Position numbers and translations under genes: made by a program. The notes beneath the pieces were generated by a model. That model ran no database searches. It was not told where the DNA came from and saw only the letters and a program-made list of their open reading frames with translations. A stretch of DNA of 29,475 nt from Eubacteriaceae bacterium UBA4266 (GTDB taxonomy: Bacteria; Bacillota; Clostridia; Eubacteriales; Eubacteriaceae), in the NCBI GenBank assembly GCA_002396065.1, contig DGWE01000040.1, forward strand, positions 1-29,475. The letters are read 5' to 3'. Below are positions 14,519-22,914 of this stretch, in pieces. The first letter of the stretch is position 1. Each line of letters begins with the position of its first letter.

Positions 14519-15583
14519 ATGCAAGCATACAAATGGATAGAGAAAGCGTACCGTCACCGCGCCAGTGATGTGCACTTTTCGATCGATGAGCACCCGAAAT
14601 GCCGAATAGACGGCACTCTGCGCAATTTGGATCGGGTGGTGTTAAGCCGGCAGGACTGCAGGGAATTGGCGAGGGAATTGATCGGTGAAAACGGCGCGCT
14701 GATTAAGAAATTAAAACAGCATGGGTCGGTGGATTTTGCGCGGGATGTCGGAAAAATCCGCTGTCGGATTAATGTCTACTCGCAGCGCGGATCCTTAGCC
14801 GCCGCCATTCGGCTTTTGCCGGAGGTGATCCCTGAACTCGAAACTTTAGGGCTGCCATCGATTGTGCAGCGATTCTGGCAGATTCCAAAGGGACTTGTCC
14901 TCATCTGCGGACCGACCGGTTCCGGAAAATCGACAACGCTCGCGTCGATTCTCAACCAAATCAACCAATCTAAGCCTGTTCACATCATGACGCTGGAGGA
15001 CCCCATTGAATATCTTTACCCTAAGGGCAGAGCGATGATTCATCAGCGGGAAATCGGCAGCGACGTGATCGACTATCGGCAAGGGCTGCGCGCGGCCCTT
15101 CGGGAGGATCCCGATGTGCTTTTAATTGGCGAAATGCGCGACGCTGAGACCGTGAAAATTGCGCTGGAAGCGGCGGAGACGGGACATCTCATTTTTTCGA
15201 CGCTGCACACGCCGACAGCCGACGGCGCGATCGACCGCATGCTTTCGCTTTTTCCGGATCAAAATCAAGCAGCGCAGATCCGTCAGGTGCTTTCAATGAA
15301 TTTAAAGGCTGTGCTGTGGCAGCAGCTTCTGCCGAATAAAAATCGGACGGGCCGGGTCTGTGCGTCTGAGGTACTTGTGGCGACGACTGCGGTTCAGAAT
15401 TTAATCCGACAGAATGAAAAAGAGCAGCTCTACAATTTTATGATGACCGAGAGCCGATTTGGCAGCCAGACGATGGAATCCGATCTGCTCCGATTGTGGA
15501 AAGACGGCGCAATTTCTGATCAAACCGCCGTGTACTTTGCCCGAGACGCCAAAAGAATGAAGGAGACGCTTAAAAAATCTTAG
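14519..15583 (+). CDS. pilT: PilT-family retraction ATPase
   Basis: This is a 354-residue secretion-type ATPase of the PilT branch. The N-terminal domain has ASDVHFS (PilT: ASDLH) and R-rich IRCRINVYSQRG. The core has Walker A GPTGSGKST (131-139), TLEDPIEYL, LREDPDVLLIGEMRD with Walker B E205, and the His box TGHLIFSTLHT. The C-terminus has AVQNLIRQ and SRFGSQTMESDLLRLWKDG, typical of PilT (AIRNLIRE...). PilT hydrolyses ATP to depolymerise type IV pili for twitching or DNA uptake. A GTG at 14507 is possible, but GGAG at 14509-14512 sits 6 bases before the ATG at 14519. No other pilus gene is in the window, so the partner machinery must be elsewhere or absent. Confidence 0.92.
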   Translation: MQAYKWIEKAYRHRASDVHFSIDEHPKCRIDGTLRNLDRVVLSRQDCRELARELIGENGALIKKLKQHGSVDFARDVGKIRCRINVYSQRGSLAAAIRLLPEVIPELETLGLPSIVQRFWQIPKGLVLICGPTGSGKSTTLASILNQINQSKPVHIMTLEDPIEYLYPKGRAMIHQREIGSDVIDYRQGLRAALREDPDVLLIGEMRDAETVKIALEAAETGHLIFSTLHTPTADGAIDRMLSLFPDQNQAAQIRQVLSMNLKAVLWQQLLPNKNRTGRVCASEVLVATTAVQNLIRQNEKEQLYNFMMTESRFGSQTMESDLLRLWKDGAISDQTAVYFARDAKRMKETLKKS

Positions 15584-15590
15584 AAAAGAA

Positions 15591-15619
15591 TTGAAAACAG
15601 CGAAAGCATTCGCTATAAT
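15591..15619 (+). promoter_or_regulatory. Promoter of the glutaredoxin-like gene
   Basis: TTGAAA (15591-15596) and TATAAT (15614-15619) separated by 17 bases, immediately after pilT and about 60 bases before the GTG start. Confidence 0.82.
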
Positions 15620-15679
15620 TTGAGAAATAATGCATACTAATGAAATTGAACGCATCCAAAATGGAAAGGAAATAATAAG

Positions 15680-15925
15680 GTGAAAGTACAAAAAGCAGAA
15701 CTTTACACTTGGCCGACCTGTCCGTACTGCAAACGGGCCAAAAGGTTACTGGATCAGCTGCAGATTCCCTATACTGATCACAATATATGGGGACAGGATG
15801 ATCAGAAACAGGTTTTAATCGAAAAGACCGGTCAGACGACCGTCCCATACGTCTTTCTTAACGACAAATTTGTGGGCGGCTGTGATGATTTATTTAATAT
15901 TTACGAATCAGAAGGTCTTGAATAA
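15680..15925 (+). CDS. Glutaredoxin-like protein (CPYC)
   Basis: This 81-residue protein covers a complete glutaredoxin fold. The dithiol active site is C14-P-Y-C17 in WPTCPYCKRAK, the cis-proline is P56 in TTVPYVFL, and FVGGCDDLF (64-72) matches the glutathione-binding GG motif. These proteins reduce disulfides or glutathione adducts in the cytosol. The start is GTG with AAAGGAAA upstream; the ATG at 15661 is followed at once by a stop and cannot be used. It has its own promoter and lies 29 bases before the PC4-like gene, so the two are likely cotranscribed up to the terminator at 16184. In an anaerobe without obvious glutathione genes here, the physiological electron donor is uncertain. Confidence 0.9.
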   Translation: MKVQKAELYTWPTCPYCKRAKRLLDQLQIPYTDHNIWGQDDQKQVLIEKTGQTTVPYVFLNDKFVGGCDDLFNIYESEGLE

Positions 15926-15954
15926 AAGGCCGTTAACAATAAGGAGGAATAGCA

Positions 15955-16173
15955 ATGGCATTTGAATACGAAGTCGTCGAAGAATGCGGCGTGCTGTCTG
16001 AAGGCAGCAACGGCTGGCAGAAAGAACTCAACAAGGTCAGTTGGAATGGGAGAGAACCGAAATACGACATCCGCGACTGGGCGCCGAACCACGAAAGAAT
16101 GCGCAAGGGGATTACCTTGACGACAGACGAATTGGCTGAACTGAAAGAAATTCTCAACGATATGGATCTATAA
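15955..16173 (+). CDS. YdbC-family PC4-like single-stranded DNA-binding protein
   Basis: This 72-residue protein is the normal length of the YdbC family, whose structural homologue is the eukaryotic coactivator PC4/Sub1. Signatures are GVLSEGSNGWQKELNKVSWN (12-31), REPKYDIRDWAPNHE and KGITLTTDELAELK, the beta-sheet plus C-terminal helix that dimerises and binds single-stranded DNA. Lactococcal YdbC binds ssDNA; its cellular role is not settled. It has a perfect AAGGAGG site 9 bases before the ATG and sits behind the glutaredoxin gene. Confidence 0.9.
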   Translation: MAFEYEVVEECGVLSEGSNGWQKELNKVSWNGREPKYDIRDWAPNHERMRKGITLTTDELAELKEILNDMDL

Positions 16174-16183
16174 TGCGGAACCG

Positions 16184-16209
16184 GCACAGCGGACGCTGTG
16201 CTTTTTGTT
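16184..16209 (+). terminator. Terminator after the YdbC-like gene
   Basis: GCACAGC (16184-16190) and GCTGTGC (16195-16201) form a perfect 7-base-pair stem with a GGAC loop, followed by TTTTTGTTT, 11 bases after the stop. Confidence 0.9.
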
Positions 16210-16218
16210 TGCGCAAAT

Positions 16219-16247
16219 TTGAATCATTGTTTCACCTATGCTATAAT
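16219..16247 (+). promoter_or_regulatory. Promoter of yebC
   Basis: TTGAAT (16219-16224), 17-base spacer, TATAAT (16242-16247), with TGC directly before the -10 giving an extended element. It is 54 bases before the yebC ATG. Confidence 0.82.
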
Positions 16248-16300
16248 AAATGTTCATGAAATGATGGTAATTTTAATCAATATAATTCGGAGGTATAGCA

Positions 16301-17026
16301 ATGTCTGGACATTCAAAATGGAACAACATTAAAAATAGAAAAGGAAAACAGGATGCTGCAAAAGGGAAAATTTTCACCAAGATGGCGAAACTGATTGCCG
16401 TTGCAGCTCGTGAAGGCGGCGGCGATCCGGAAATGAACTCTAAACTTCGTGAAGCCGTTGCAAAGGCAAAGGCCGCAAACATGCCGAACGACAACATCGA
16501 CCGCGCCATTAAAAAGGGCTCCGGTGAATTGGGCGATGCGGTTTTTGAAGAAATCACCTACGAAGGATACGGTCCGGGCGGCGCAGCTGTCATCGTTCAG
16601 GCGTTGACTGACAACAAAAACCGAACGGCTGGCGATGTGCGGCATATCTTCGATAAAAACGGCGGCAATTTGGGAACTAACGGCTGCGTGAGCTATTTGT
16701 TTGAGCGGGCAGGCAGAATTCTAATCGAGAAATCAGACGATATCGACGAGGACGAGTTGATGATGGTGGCTTTGGACGCCGGCGCAGAGGATATGGAAAC
16801 ATCTGAGGATGGCTACGAAATCAAGACGGCTCCGGCAGATTTTGCCAACGTGCTCGATCAGATTCAGGCGGCTGGGTACAAGGTCGCTTCTGGGGAAATC
16901 GCTCAGATCCCGTCGACCGAAACCGAACTTTCTGACGAAGATGGTCAGAAAATGGAAAAAATGCTCGACATGTTCGAAGACAACGACGACGTTCAGGAAG
17001 TCTTCCACAATTGGGCCGAGGCGTAA
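16301..17026 (+). CDS. yebC: YebC/PmpR family regulator or translation factor
   Basis: The protein has 241 residues, typical for YebC/TACO1. The N-terminus [20 protein letters not shown] is the family signature, followed by [25 protein letters not shown] (56-69) and [13 protein letters not shown], with an acidic C-terminal third. Members were first described as DNA-binding regulators (PmpR); more recent work on YebC and mitochondrial TACO1 points to a role on the ribosome in relieving stalling at proline-rich sequences. The GGAGG ribosome binding site is 6 bases before the ATG, and the gene has its own promoter. It is followed after 40 bases by a small membrane protein gene that shares its terminator. 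Confidence 0.96.
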   Translation: MSGHSKWNNIKNRKGKQDAAKGKIFTKMAKLIAVAAREGGGDPEMNSKLREAVAKAKAANMPNDNIDRAIKKGSGELGDAVFEEITYEGYGPGGAAVIVQALTDNKNRTAGDVRHIFDKNGGNLGTNGCVSYLFERAGRILIEKSDDIDEDELMMVALDAGAEDMETSEDGYEIKTAPADFANVLDQIQAAGYKVASGEIAQIPSTETELSDEDGQKMEKMLDMFEDNDDVQEVFHNWAEA

Positions 17027-17066
17027 TTTTTACGTAATCTAAATAAGAAAGGGACAAGGTGTTCTT

Positions 17067-17267
17067 ATGGGACAGGGTGAACATAAAGTACGCGATTTAG
17101 TCGTATATTTTATTGTGGCTTTTGCGTTAATTTTTTTGATGTCCTCTTTTGTCATCGGTGATGTCTACAACAATGCCAGTAAAATTCAATTAACCAAGGA
17201 TGGCATTCAGCAGGTTTATCAAATTAATATTGGGGCTAAGCCGACATCTTCTCTGAATAATCAATAA
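17067..17267 (+). CDS. Small single-pass membrane protein, unknown function
   Basis: This 66-residue protein starts at ATG, preceded by AAGGTG. Residues 1-10 are polar with K and R. Residues 11-31 (VVYFIVAFALIFLMSSFVI) form one strong transmembrane helix. The remaining 35 residues are polar (SKIQLTKDGIQQVYQINIG) and, by the positive-inside rule, should face outward. There is no signal peptidase site or lipobox. I do not recognise the family. The codon choice, ribosome binding site, downstream terminator and clean fit between yebC and nnr support a real gene, probably cotranscribed with yebC. Confidence 0.72.
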   Translation: MGQGEHKVRDLVVYFIVAFALIFLMSSFVIGDVYNNASKIQLTKDGIQQVYQINIGAKPTSSLNNQ

Positions 17268-17277
17268 GAATATTGCG

Positions 17278-17311
17278 AACAAAAAGTAAGGCATCTGCCT
17301 TGCTTTTTGTT
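17278..17311 (+). terminator. Terminator after the small membrane protein gene
   Basis: AACAAAAAGTAAGGCA (17278-17293) pairs with TGCCTTGCTTTTTGTT (17296-17311) with one G-T pair; the outer pairs are A-T, so the effective hairpin is AAGGCA/TGCCTT with a short loop and a CTTTTTG tail. It would end the yebC transcript, with nnr starting only 35 bases later. Confidence 0.82.
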
Positions 17312-17345
17312 GTTTTATGACCATTTATAAAGAAAAGGAGCACAT

Positions 17346-18875
17346 ATGAAAGTGGTGACGCCGGCAGAAATGAGTGAAATGGATCGCCAGACCATCGCTC
17401 ACGGAATCGCCGATTATGAACTCATGGAAAGAGCAGGACACTGCTGCTTCGATGTGATCGACCGTGAAACGGCGAGTGATGCCAAAATATTGGTTTTGTG
17501 CGGAGCGGGCAATAATGGCGGTGACGGTCAGGTTGTCGCGCGGCTGTGTTTTAATCGGCGCAGGCCCGTTCAAGTTTTATTTGTCGGCAATCCCGATCAC
17601 TTTACGCCGAATTCAGAGCGCAATTTCAAACGCCTGCAGGACACTGGCGTTCCTTATGCTTTCTTTAAAGAACTCGATGACAATACAGAAAGAATGATTC
17701 GGGACGCCGACGTCATCGTCGACGCGGTTTTGGGCAATGGTCTAAAAAACCGGCCCCTTTATCCGAATGTCGCCGCGCTTTTTGAATGTGTCAATCAGTC
17801 TGAGGCTGTCATTTACGCGATCGACATTCCTTCTGGGCTCAGAGGGAGCAATGGATTAACCGTCGGTCAGGCGATTCGAGCAGATCGGACATTGATCATT
17901 CAAAACCCAAAGGTGGGAATGCTGCTGGAGGATGGCCCAGACTTTCTGGGAGAGCCGACTGTGCTGGATGTGGGCATTTCGGAGCAGTACACGGATTCAC
18001 AAAAAAACATATTAGACGAAGAAAGTATCCCTAAATTGGCGAAACGCCTTAAAAATTCCAATAAGTACGATTACGGCGCGGTTTCAATTGTCGCGGGCAG
18101 CCGCGGCATGATTGGCGCGGGTTTGATGAGCTCAGCCGCCTGTTTAAGATCAGGCGCCGGTCTGGTGACGACCTGGGTACCGGAAAGCATTTACGAGATT
18201 GTGGCGGCACAGATGCCGTGGGAAATCATGGTCAAGCCCTACACACAGGACAACGTCATCAGCCAGCTCAAGCAGCAGAAGGCGACGGCTTACGTGATTG
18301 GGCCGGGCATCGGTCGAAAAATGCTCTACGCGGATTTAATTAAATGGCTGATTGAAACGGGAAAACCGGTGGTCATTGACGCGGACGGTTTATACCATCT
18401 CACCAAAATTAAATCGGTTTTGTCTGAACACACGGGGCCGATTATTTTGACGCCTCACGCTGGCGAATTTTGCAGACTCTGCGAAATTACCAAGGATGAA
18501 TATAAGGAAAACAGCACCCAAATCGCTTCGGAATTTGCCGCAAAATACCAGGTCATTCTCGTGCTGAAGGGGTACCGCACACGGATTTTCGTTCCCCGTG
18601 GGGATGAACCAGCGCAGTGCGAAATCTGGTTCAACACGACGGGCAACCCGGGCATGGCGACGGCCGGAAGCGGCGATATTTTGACCGGCATCATCGCGGG
18701 GCTGCTTTCACAGACATCAAGGCCGGAAGACGCGGCCAAGCTAGGTGTCTATCTGCACGGACTTTCTGGCGATAGGGCGGCTGAGCAATTTGGCGAATGT
18801 GCACTGAACGCGATGCATTTAATTGACAAGCTGCCGGAAAGCTTTAAAACGACTAAAAGGAATGCGAATGAATAA
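17346..18875 (+). CDS. nnr: Bifunctional NAD(P)H-hydrate epimerase / ADP-dependent dehydratase
   Basis: This 509-residue fusion repairs hydrated NADH and NADPH. The N-terminal YjeF domain (1-215) is the epimerase, with LCGAGNNGGDGQVVARL (51-67), the DAVLGNG loop and AIDIPSG with D160. The C-terminal ribokinase-like CARKD domain (about 230-500) is the ADP-dependent dehydratase, with GSRGMIGAGLMSSAACLRSG (251-270), YVIGPGIG, VIDADGL, LTPHAGEF and NTTGNPGMATAGSGDILTG (430-448), the nucleotide site. AAGGAG is 6 bases before the ATG. It heads a tightly packed run of eight genes; no clear promoter was found, only a weak TATAAA at 17326-17331 just after the preceding terminator. Its last 8 bases overlap miaB. 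Confidence 0.96.
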   Translation: MKVVTPAEMSEMDRQTIAHGIADYELMERAGHCCFDVIDRETASDAKILVLCGAGNNGGDGQVVARLCFNRRRPVQVLFVGNPDHFTPNSERNFKRLQDTGVPYAFFKELDDNTERMIRDADVIVDAVLGNGLKNRPLYPNVAALFECVNQSEAVIYAIDIPSGLRGSNGLTVGQAIRADRTLIIQNPKVGMLLEDGPDFLGEPTVLDVGISEQYTDSQKNILDEESIPKLAKRLKNSNKYDYGAVSIVAGSRGMIGAGLMSSAACLRSGAGLVTTWVPESIYEIVAAQMPWEIMVKPYTQDNVISQLKQQKATAYVIGPGIGRKMLYADLIKWLIETGKPVVIDADGLYHLTKIKSVLSEHTGPIILTPHAGEFCRLCEITKDEYKENSTQIASEFAAKYQVILVLKGYRTRIFVPRGDEPAQCEIWFNTTGNPGMATAGSGDILTGIIAGLLSQTSRPEDAAKLGVYLHGLSGDRAAEQFGECALNAMHLIDKLPESFKTTKRNANE

Positions 18876-20199
18876 AACCTATAAAATTATCACTTACGGC
18901 TGTCAGATGAATGAGAACGATTCTGAAAAAATATCAGGTATGCTGAAGGAAATGGGCTACACGCCGACAGACGACGAAAAGACCGCTGGCGTTGTGGTGA
19001 TGAACACCTGCAGTGTCCGGGAAAACGCGGACGAACGCTTTTTCGGCAATGTCGGCAATTTTAAACACATCAAAAAGAAAAACCCTGATCTCATTCTGGC
19101 GGTCTGCGGCTGCATGATGCAGCAGCCTGCCATTGTCAAACAAATTAAAGAAAAAAATCCGCAGGTCGATATCGTCTTCGGGACGCACAACATCGAACAT
19201 TTTCCGCAGCTGCTGGAGGAATTCATTGAAACCCGCAGTCGGACAATCGAAATTTACGATGACGATCAGGGGCTGGTTGAAAATCTGCCGGTCGATCGAA
19301 AGTACCCGTTTAAAAGCTACGTGTCGATCATGAAGGGCTGCAACAATTTCTGCACCTACTGTATTGTGCCTTACACGCGGGGAAGGGAAGTCAGCCGCCC
19401 TCATGAAAAAATTATAGAAGAGATCACGCGATTGGTCGAAGACGGCTGTTTGGAAGTCATGCTGCTGGGTCAGAATGTTAACTCCTACGGCAACGACCGC
19501 CGGGACGGCTACGGGTTCGCGGATTTACTGCGCGATGTTAACGCCATCGAAGGGCTGCGGAGAATTCGTTTCATGACGAGCCATCCCAAGGATATGAGCG
19601 ACGCAGTGATTGAAGCCATTGCGACCTGTGACAAGGTCTGCCCATCCATCCATCTGGCGATTCAGAGCGGATCAACGCGCATTCTGAAAGCGATGCACCG
19701 CGGTTACACAAAGGAACAGATCATTGCGCTGGTAGAAAAAATTCGCAACCGCATCCCTCATGTGGCGATTACGACCGACATCATCGTGGGTTTCCCGGGC
19801 GAAACCGAGGCGGATTTTGAAGAAACTCTCGACGTGGTTCGGGCGTGTCGGTTTGATTCGGCGTTTTCGTTTATTTACTCGAAGCGCAGCGGTACGCCAG
19901 CGGCAGAGATGGACGATCAGATTCCTGATGACGTCAAGCATCAGCGGCTGAACCGGCTGTTGGACGTGCTGCACGAAATCGGCAATGATCAGAATGCGTG
20001 GTTCCAGGATCAGAATGTTGAAGTGCTTGTCGAAGGCAAAAGCGCGCACAATCCAAACAAATTGTCCGGTCGAACTCTAAACGGCAAGCTGGTCAATTTT
20101 ACCGGAGATATGGCAACGATTGGGACGATTATCCCCGTTCACATCGATCGGGCCAAGACCTTCAGCCTTGACGGCACGGCGATTGGTTCATTAAATTAG
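18868..20199 (+). CDS. miaB: tRNA-2-methylthio-N6-dimethylallyladenosine synthase
   Basis: This is a 443-residue radical SAM methylthiotransferase that adds the ms2 group to i6A37 of tRNAs reading UNN codons, after MiaA. The N-terminal UPF0004 domain carries the auxiliary cluster cysteines C12 (YGCQMNENDSE), C48 (NTCSVREN) and C82 (CGCMMQQ). The radical SAM cluster is C158/C162/C165 in GCNNFCTYCIVPYTRGRE, followed by LLGQNVNSYG and a C-terminal TRAM domain (about 375-440). VPYTRGREVSRP and QNVNSYG are MiaB rather than MtaB or RimO features. The frame is open upstream to 18823, but AAAAGG sits 7 bases before the ATG at 18868 and the protein then begins at the conserved motif. It overlaps nnr by 8 bases and is followed closely by mutS. 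Confidence 0.96.
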   Translation: MNKTYKIITYGCQMNENDSEKISGMLKEMGYTPTDDEKTAGVVVMNTCSVRENADERFFGNVGNFKHIKKKNPDLILAVCGCMMQQPAIVKQIKEKNPQVDIVFGTHNIEHFPQLLEEFIETRSRTIEIYDDDQGLVENLPVDRKYPFKSYVSIMKGCNNFCTYCIVPYTRGREVSRPHEKIIEEITRLVEDGCLEVMLLGQNVNSYGNDRRDGYGFADLLRDVNAIEGLRRIRFMTSHPKDMSDAVIEAIATCDKVCPSIHLAIQSGSTRILKAMHRGYTKEQIIALVEKIRNRIPHVAITTDIIVGFPGETEADFEETLDVVRACRFDSAFSFIYSKRSGTPAAEMDDQIPDDVKHQRLNRLLDVLHEIGNDQNAWFQDQNVEVLVEGKSAHNPNKLSGRTLNGKLVNFTGDMATIGTIIPVHIDRAKTFSLDGTAIGSLN

Positions 20200-20214
20200 A
20201 AAGAAGTGGTGAAG

Positions 20215-22896
20215 ATGGGTTTAACGCCGATGATGCAGCAGTATCTGAAAATGCACGAGCAGGTACCAGACTGCATAATGCTTTTCAGAGTAGGGGACTT
20301 CTTTGAAACGTTTTTTGACGATGCACTGACGGCGTCAAAGGTGCTGGAAATTGCACTGACGGGCAAACAGTGCGGACTGGATGAGCCGGCGCCAATGTGC
20401 GGCGTGCCCCATCATGCGGCAGAGCCGTATATCGCAAAATTGGTTGAGAAGGGCTACAAGGTTGCCGTATGCGAGCAGATGGAGGATCCTTCTCTGGCGA
20501 AGGGATTGGTCAAGCGTGAAATCATCAAGGTGATCACCCCCGGGACCATTACCTCAGACGGCGCGATCAAAGCGAAGGAAAACAATTATCTCGCTTCACT
20601 TTACGGCGGAAGAAGCAGCGTGGGACTGGCTTACGTGGATTTGACAACGGGCGATTTCAACACGACGGAAATCCCTAACACGCCAGGTCAGAATGAGCTC
20701 ATGGGTGAAATCGGGAAGATCAATCCGTCGGAAATCATTATGAGCTCGAGCCTGTACAAGCAGTCAAAGTTTGTCCAGCAGCTGAAAATGCGTTTTAACT
20801 GCATGGTTTCGCTGTATGCCGATCAGCATTATCAGCGCGATTCTGGAGAAGAAGTGGTTAAAAGCCAGTTCCACGTTTTCGCGCTGGATGCGCTGGGATT
20901 AAAGGATCACGACGCGGCGGTTCGGGCTTCAGGCGCGCTTTTGAATTACATCGAAGAGTCCCAGAAAAAAGTTTTGGTCCATATCAATCACGTATCTTTT
21001 TACAAAACCAGCGAGTACATGCTTCTGGATCTGCCGACGCGCCGCAACCTGGAATTAACTGAAACCTTGAGACACGGTGAAAAGCGCGGCAGTCTGCTTT
21101 GGGTTCTGGATCAGACGACGACGGCAATGGGCGGCAGAATGCTCAGGCAATGGATCGAAGCGCCATTGATTGATCGAGATAAAATCGAGACGCGTCAGCA
21201 GTATGTGGCCGAGCTGGTAGATAATCCAGGAGCCCTTCAGGATTTTAAGACGATACTGGGAAAAATTTACGATTTGGAGCGGATTTGCGGCAAAATTTCT
21301 TTTGGCACCGTTAATCCAAAGGACATGCTGTCCCTTAAGCAGTCGGTCGGTATGCTTCCAGCACTAAAGGACTGCATCAACAGCATCGACGCCCCGAAGC
21401 TCCAGGCGGCTTTTGGTCAGGCGGACGATCTGGAAGACATTTACCATCTTATCGCGTCGGCCATTTCAGATGACGCGCCCTTCGTGTTAAAAGACGGCGG
21501 TGTGATTAAGACCGGATTTAATCAGGAAATCGACGATTACAGAGAGGCGCAGAGCAAAGGTAAGGACTGGTTGAAAGATCTGGAGAGCGAAGAACGGGAA
21601 AAAACCGGCATCAAATCACTCAAGGTCAAATACAACCGGGTATTTGGTTATTTCATCGAAGTGACCAAAACGAATTTGGATTTAGTGCCGGAGCATTACA
21701 TCCGCAAACAGACGCTGGCCAATTCTGAACGATTTTTTACGCCGGAATTGAAGGAAATGGAGACGAAAATTCTCGGCGCTGAACAGCGCCTATCTCAGCT
21801 TGAATATCAGATTTTTTCCGATATCAGAGAAAAAATCATGGCTCAGATCAAGCGGATTCAGCAGCGGGCCCACGATGTCGCCTTTTTGGACGCCCTTTAT
21901 TCTCTTGCCGCAGTGGCGGTTTCCAATCATTACGTAAGGCCGGAAATTGCAGACGATGGCGTCATTGAGATGTACAACAGCCGGCATCCCGTGGCCGAAA
22001 TGCTGATGGATGAAGGGGCCTTTGTATCAAACGATTGTCTGCTCGATCTGGCTGAAAACCGAATGATGCTGATTACTGGCCCTAATATGGCCGGCAAATC
22101 CACGTATATCAGGCAGGTTGCGATCATTACGCTGATGGCGCAAATTGGGTCATTTGTGCCGGCGGACAGCGCGCATATTGGCATTTGCGACCGCATCTTC
22201 ACGAGAATTGGGGCGTCGGACGACCTGACAACCGGCCAAAGTACTTTTATGGTCGAAATGTCCGAGGTTTCCAATATTTTAAAAAATGCGACTCAGCATT
22301 CACTTGTCATCTTGGATGAAATCGGCCGAGGCACCAGCACCTTTGACGGTGTCAGTATCGCGTGGGCTGTAGCGGAGTATTTGTCGAATCCGCTGACGAT
22401 TGGCGCGCGAACGCTGTTTGCCACCCATTATCACGAGCTCACTCAATTGGAGAACCAGCAGCCGGGTGTGAAAAATTTAAGCATCGGTCTCAAAGAAACG
22501 CCGGAAGGTGTCGTGTTTTTAAGAAAGATTCGTCACCAGCCTGCGGATCAAAGCTATGGCATCGAGGTCGCTCAGCTGGCGGGCTTTCCCAAAATTGTGA
22601 CCCAGCGGGCTCGGGTGATCTTAAAAGAATTAGAGGATGAAGCGCCGGTTGCCAGTTTGTATCCAAAAGATCCGCCGTCTTCGGATATGGCCGCCGAAAA
22701 TGATGACCAGATCAGTTTTTACACGGAAATGGCGGCACAATCGGTAAAACCAGAACCTGACAATGCAATAAAACCGGAAGAAAAGGACGTGCTGTCGCAA
22801 ATCTGCGATGCCGATTTAAACAGCATGACGCCGATTCAGGCGCTTAACCTGCTCAGCTCGCTAAAAACAGAGCTGATGACGAAGCAGCAGGCGTAA
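20215..22896 (+). CDS. mutS: DNA mismatch repair protein MutS
   Basis: This 893-residue ATPase clamp recognises mismatches and small loops. The N-terminal mismatch-binding domain contains GDFFETFFDDA with the Phe-x-Glu pair (F29 and E31 from this start) that stacks on the mismatch. Connector, lever and clamp regions follow. The ABC-type ATPase has Walker A TGPNMAGKSTYIRQ (K628), STFMVEMSEV and the Walker B/signature DEIGRGTSTFDG (D701). GTG codons at 20206 and 20209 are alternative starts; 20215 is preferred because MutS proteins start with LTPMMQQY and GGTGA lies just upstream. The C-terminal tail holds the dimerisation region (ADLNSMTPIQALNLLSSLK). It lies 15 bases after miaB and 18 before mutL. 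Confidence 0.97.
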   Translation: MGLTPMMQQYLKMHEQVPDCIMLFRVGDFFETFFDDALTASKVLEIALTGKQCGLDEPAPMCGVPHHAAEPYIAKLVEKGYKVAVCEQMEDPSLAKGLVKREIIKVITPGTITSDGAIKAKENNYLASLYGGRSSVGLAYVDLTTGDFNTTEIPNTPGQNELMGEIGKINPSEIIMSSSLYKQSKFVQQLKMRFNCMVSLYADQHYQRDSGEEVVKSQFHVFALDALGLKDHDAAVRASGALLNYIEESQKKVLVHINHVSFYKTSEYMLLDLPTRRNLELTETLRHGEKRGSLLWVLDQTTTAMGGRMLRQWIEAPLIDRDKIETRQQYVAELVDNPGALQDFKTILGKIYDLERICGKISFGTVNPKDMLSLKQSVGMLPALKDCINSIDAPKLQAAFGQADDLEDIYHLIASAISDDAPFVLKDGGVIKTGFNQEIDDYREAQSKGKDWLKDLESEEREKTGIKSLKVKYNRVFGYFIEVTKTNLDLVPEHYIRKQTLANSERFFTPELKEMETKILGAEQRLSQLEYQIFSDIREKIMAQIKRIQQRAHDVAFLDALYSLAAVAVSNHYVRPEIADDGVIEMYNSRHPVAEMLMDEGAFVSNDCLLDLAENRMMLITGPNMAGKSTYIRQVAIITLMAQIGSFVPADSAHIGICDRIFTRIGASDDLTTGQSTFMVEMSEVSNILKNATQHSLVILDEIGRGTSTFDGVSIAWAVAEYLSNPLTIGARTLFATHYHELTQLENQQPGVKNLSIGLKETPEGVVFLRKIRHQPADQSYGIEVAQLAGFPKIVTQRARVILKELEDEAPVASLYPKDPPSSDMAAENDDQISFYTEMAAQSVKPEPDNAIKPEEKDVLSQICDADLNSMTPIQALNLLSSLKTELMTKQQA

Positions 22897-22914
22897 TCAA
22901 AAAGGAGAGAGACA

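Noticed and set aside
17304..17331. Promoter for nnr (TTTTTG ... TATAAA)
   Set aside because: The spacer is acceptable at 16 bases, but the -35 is poor and overlaps the terminator tail; too weak to list as a feature.
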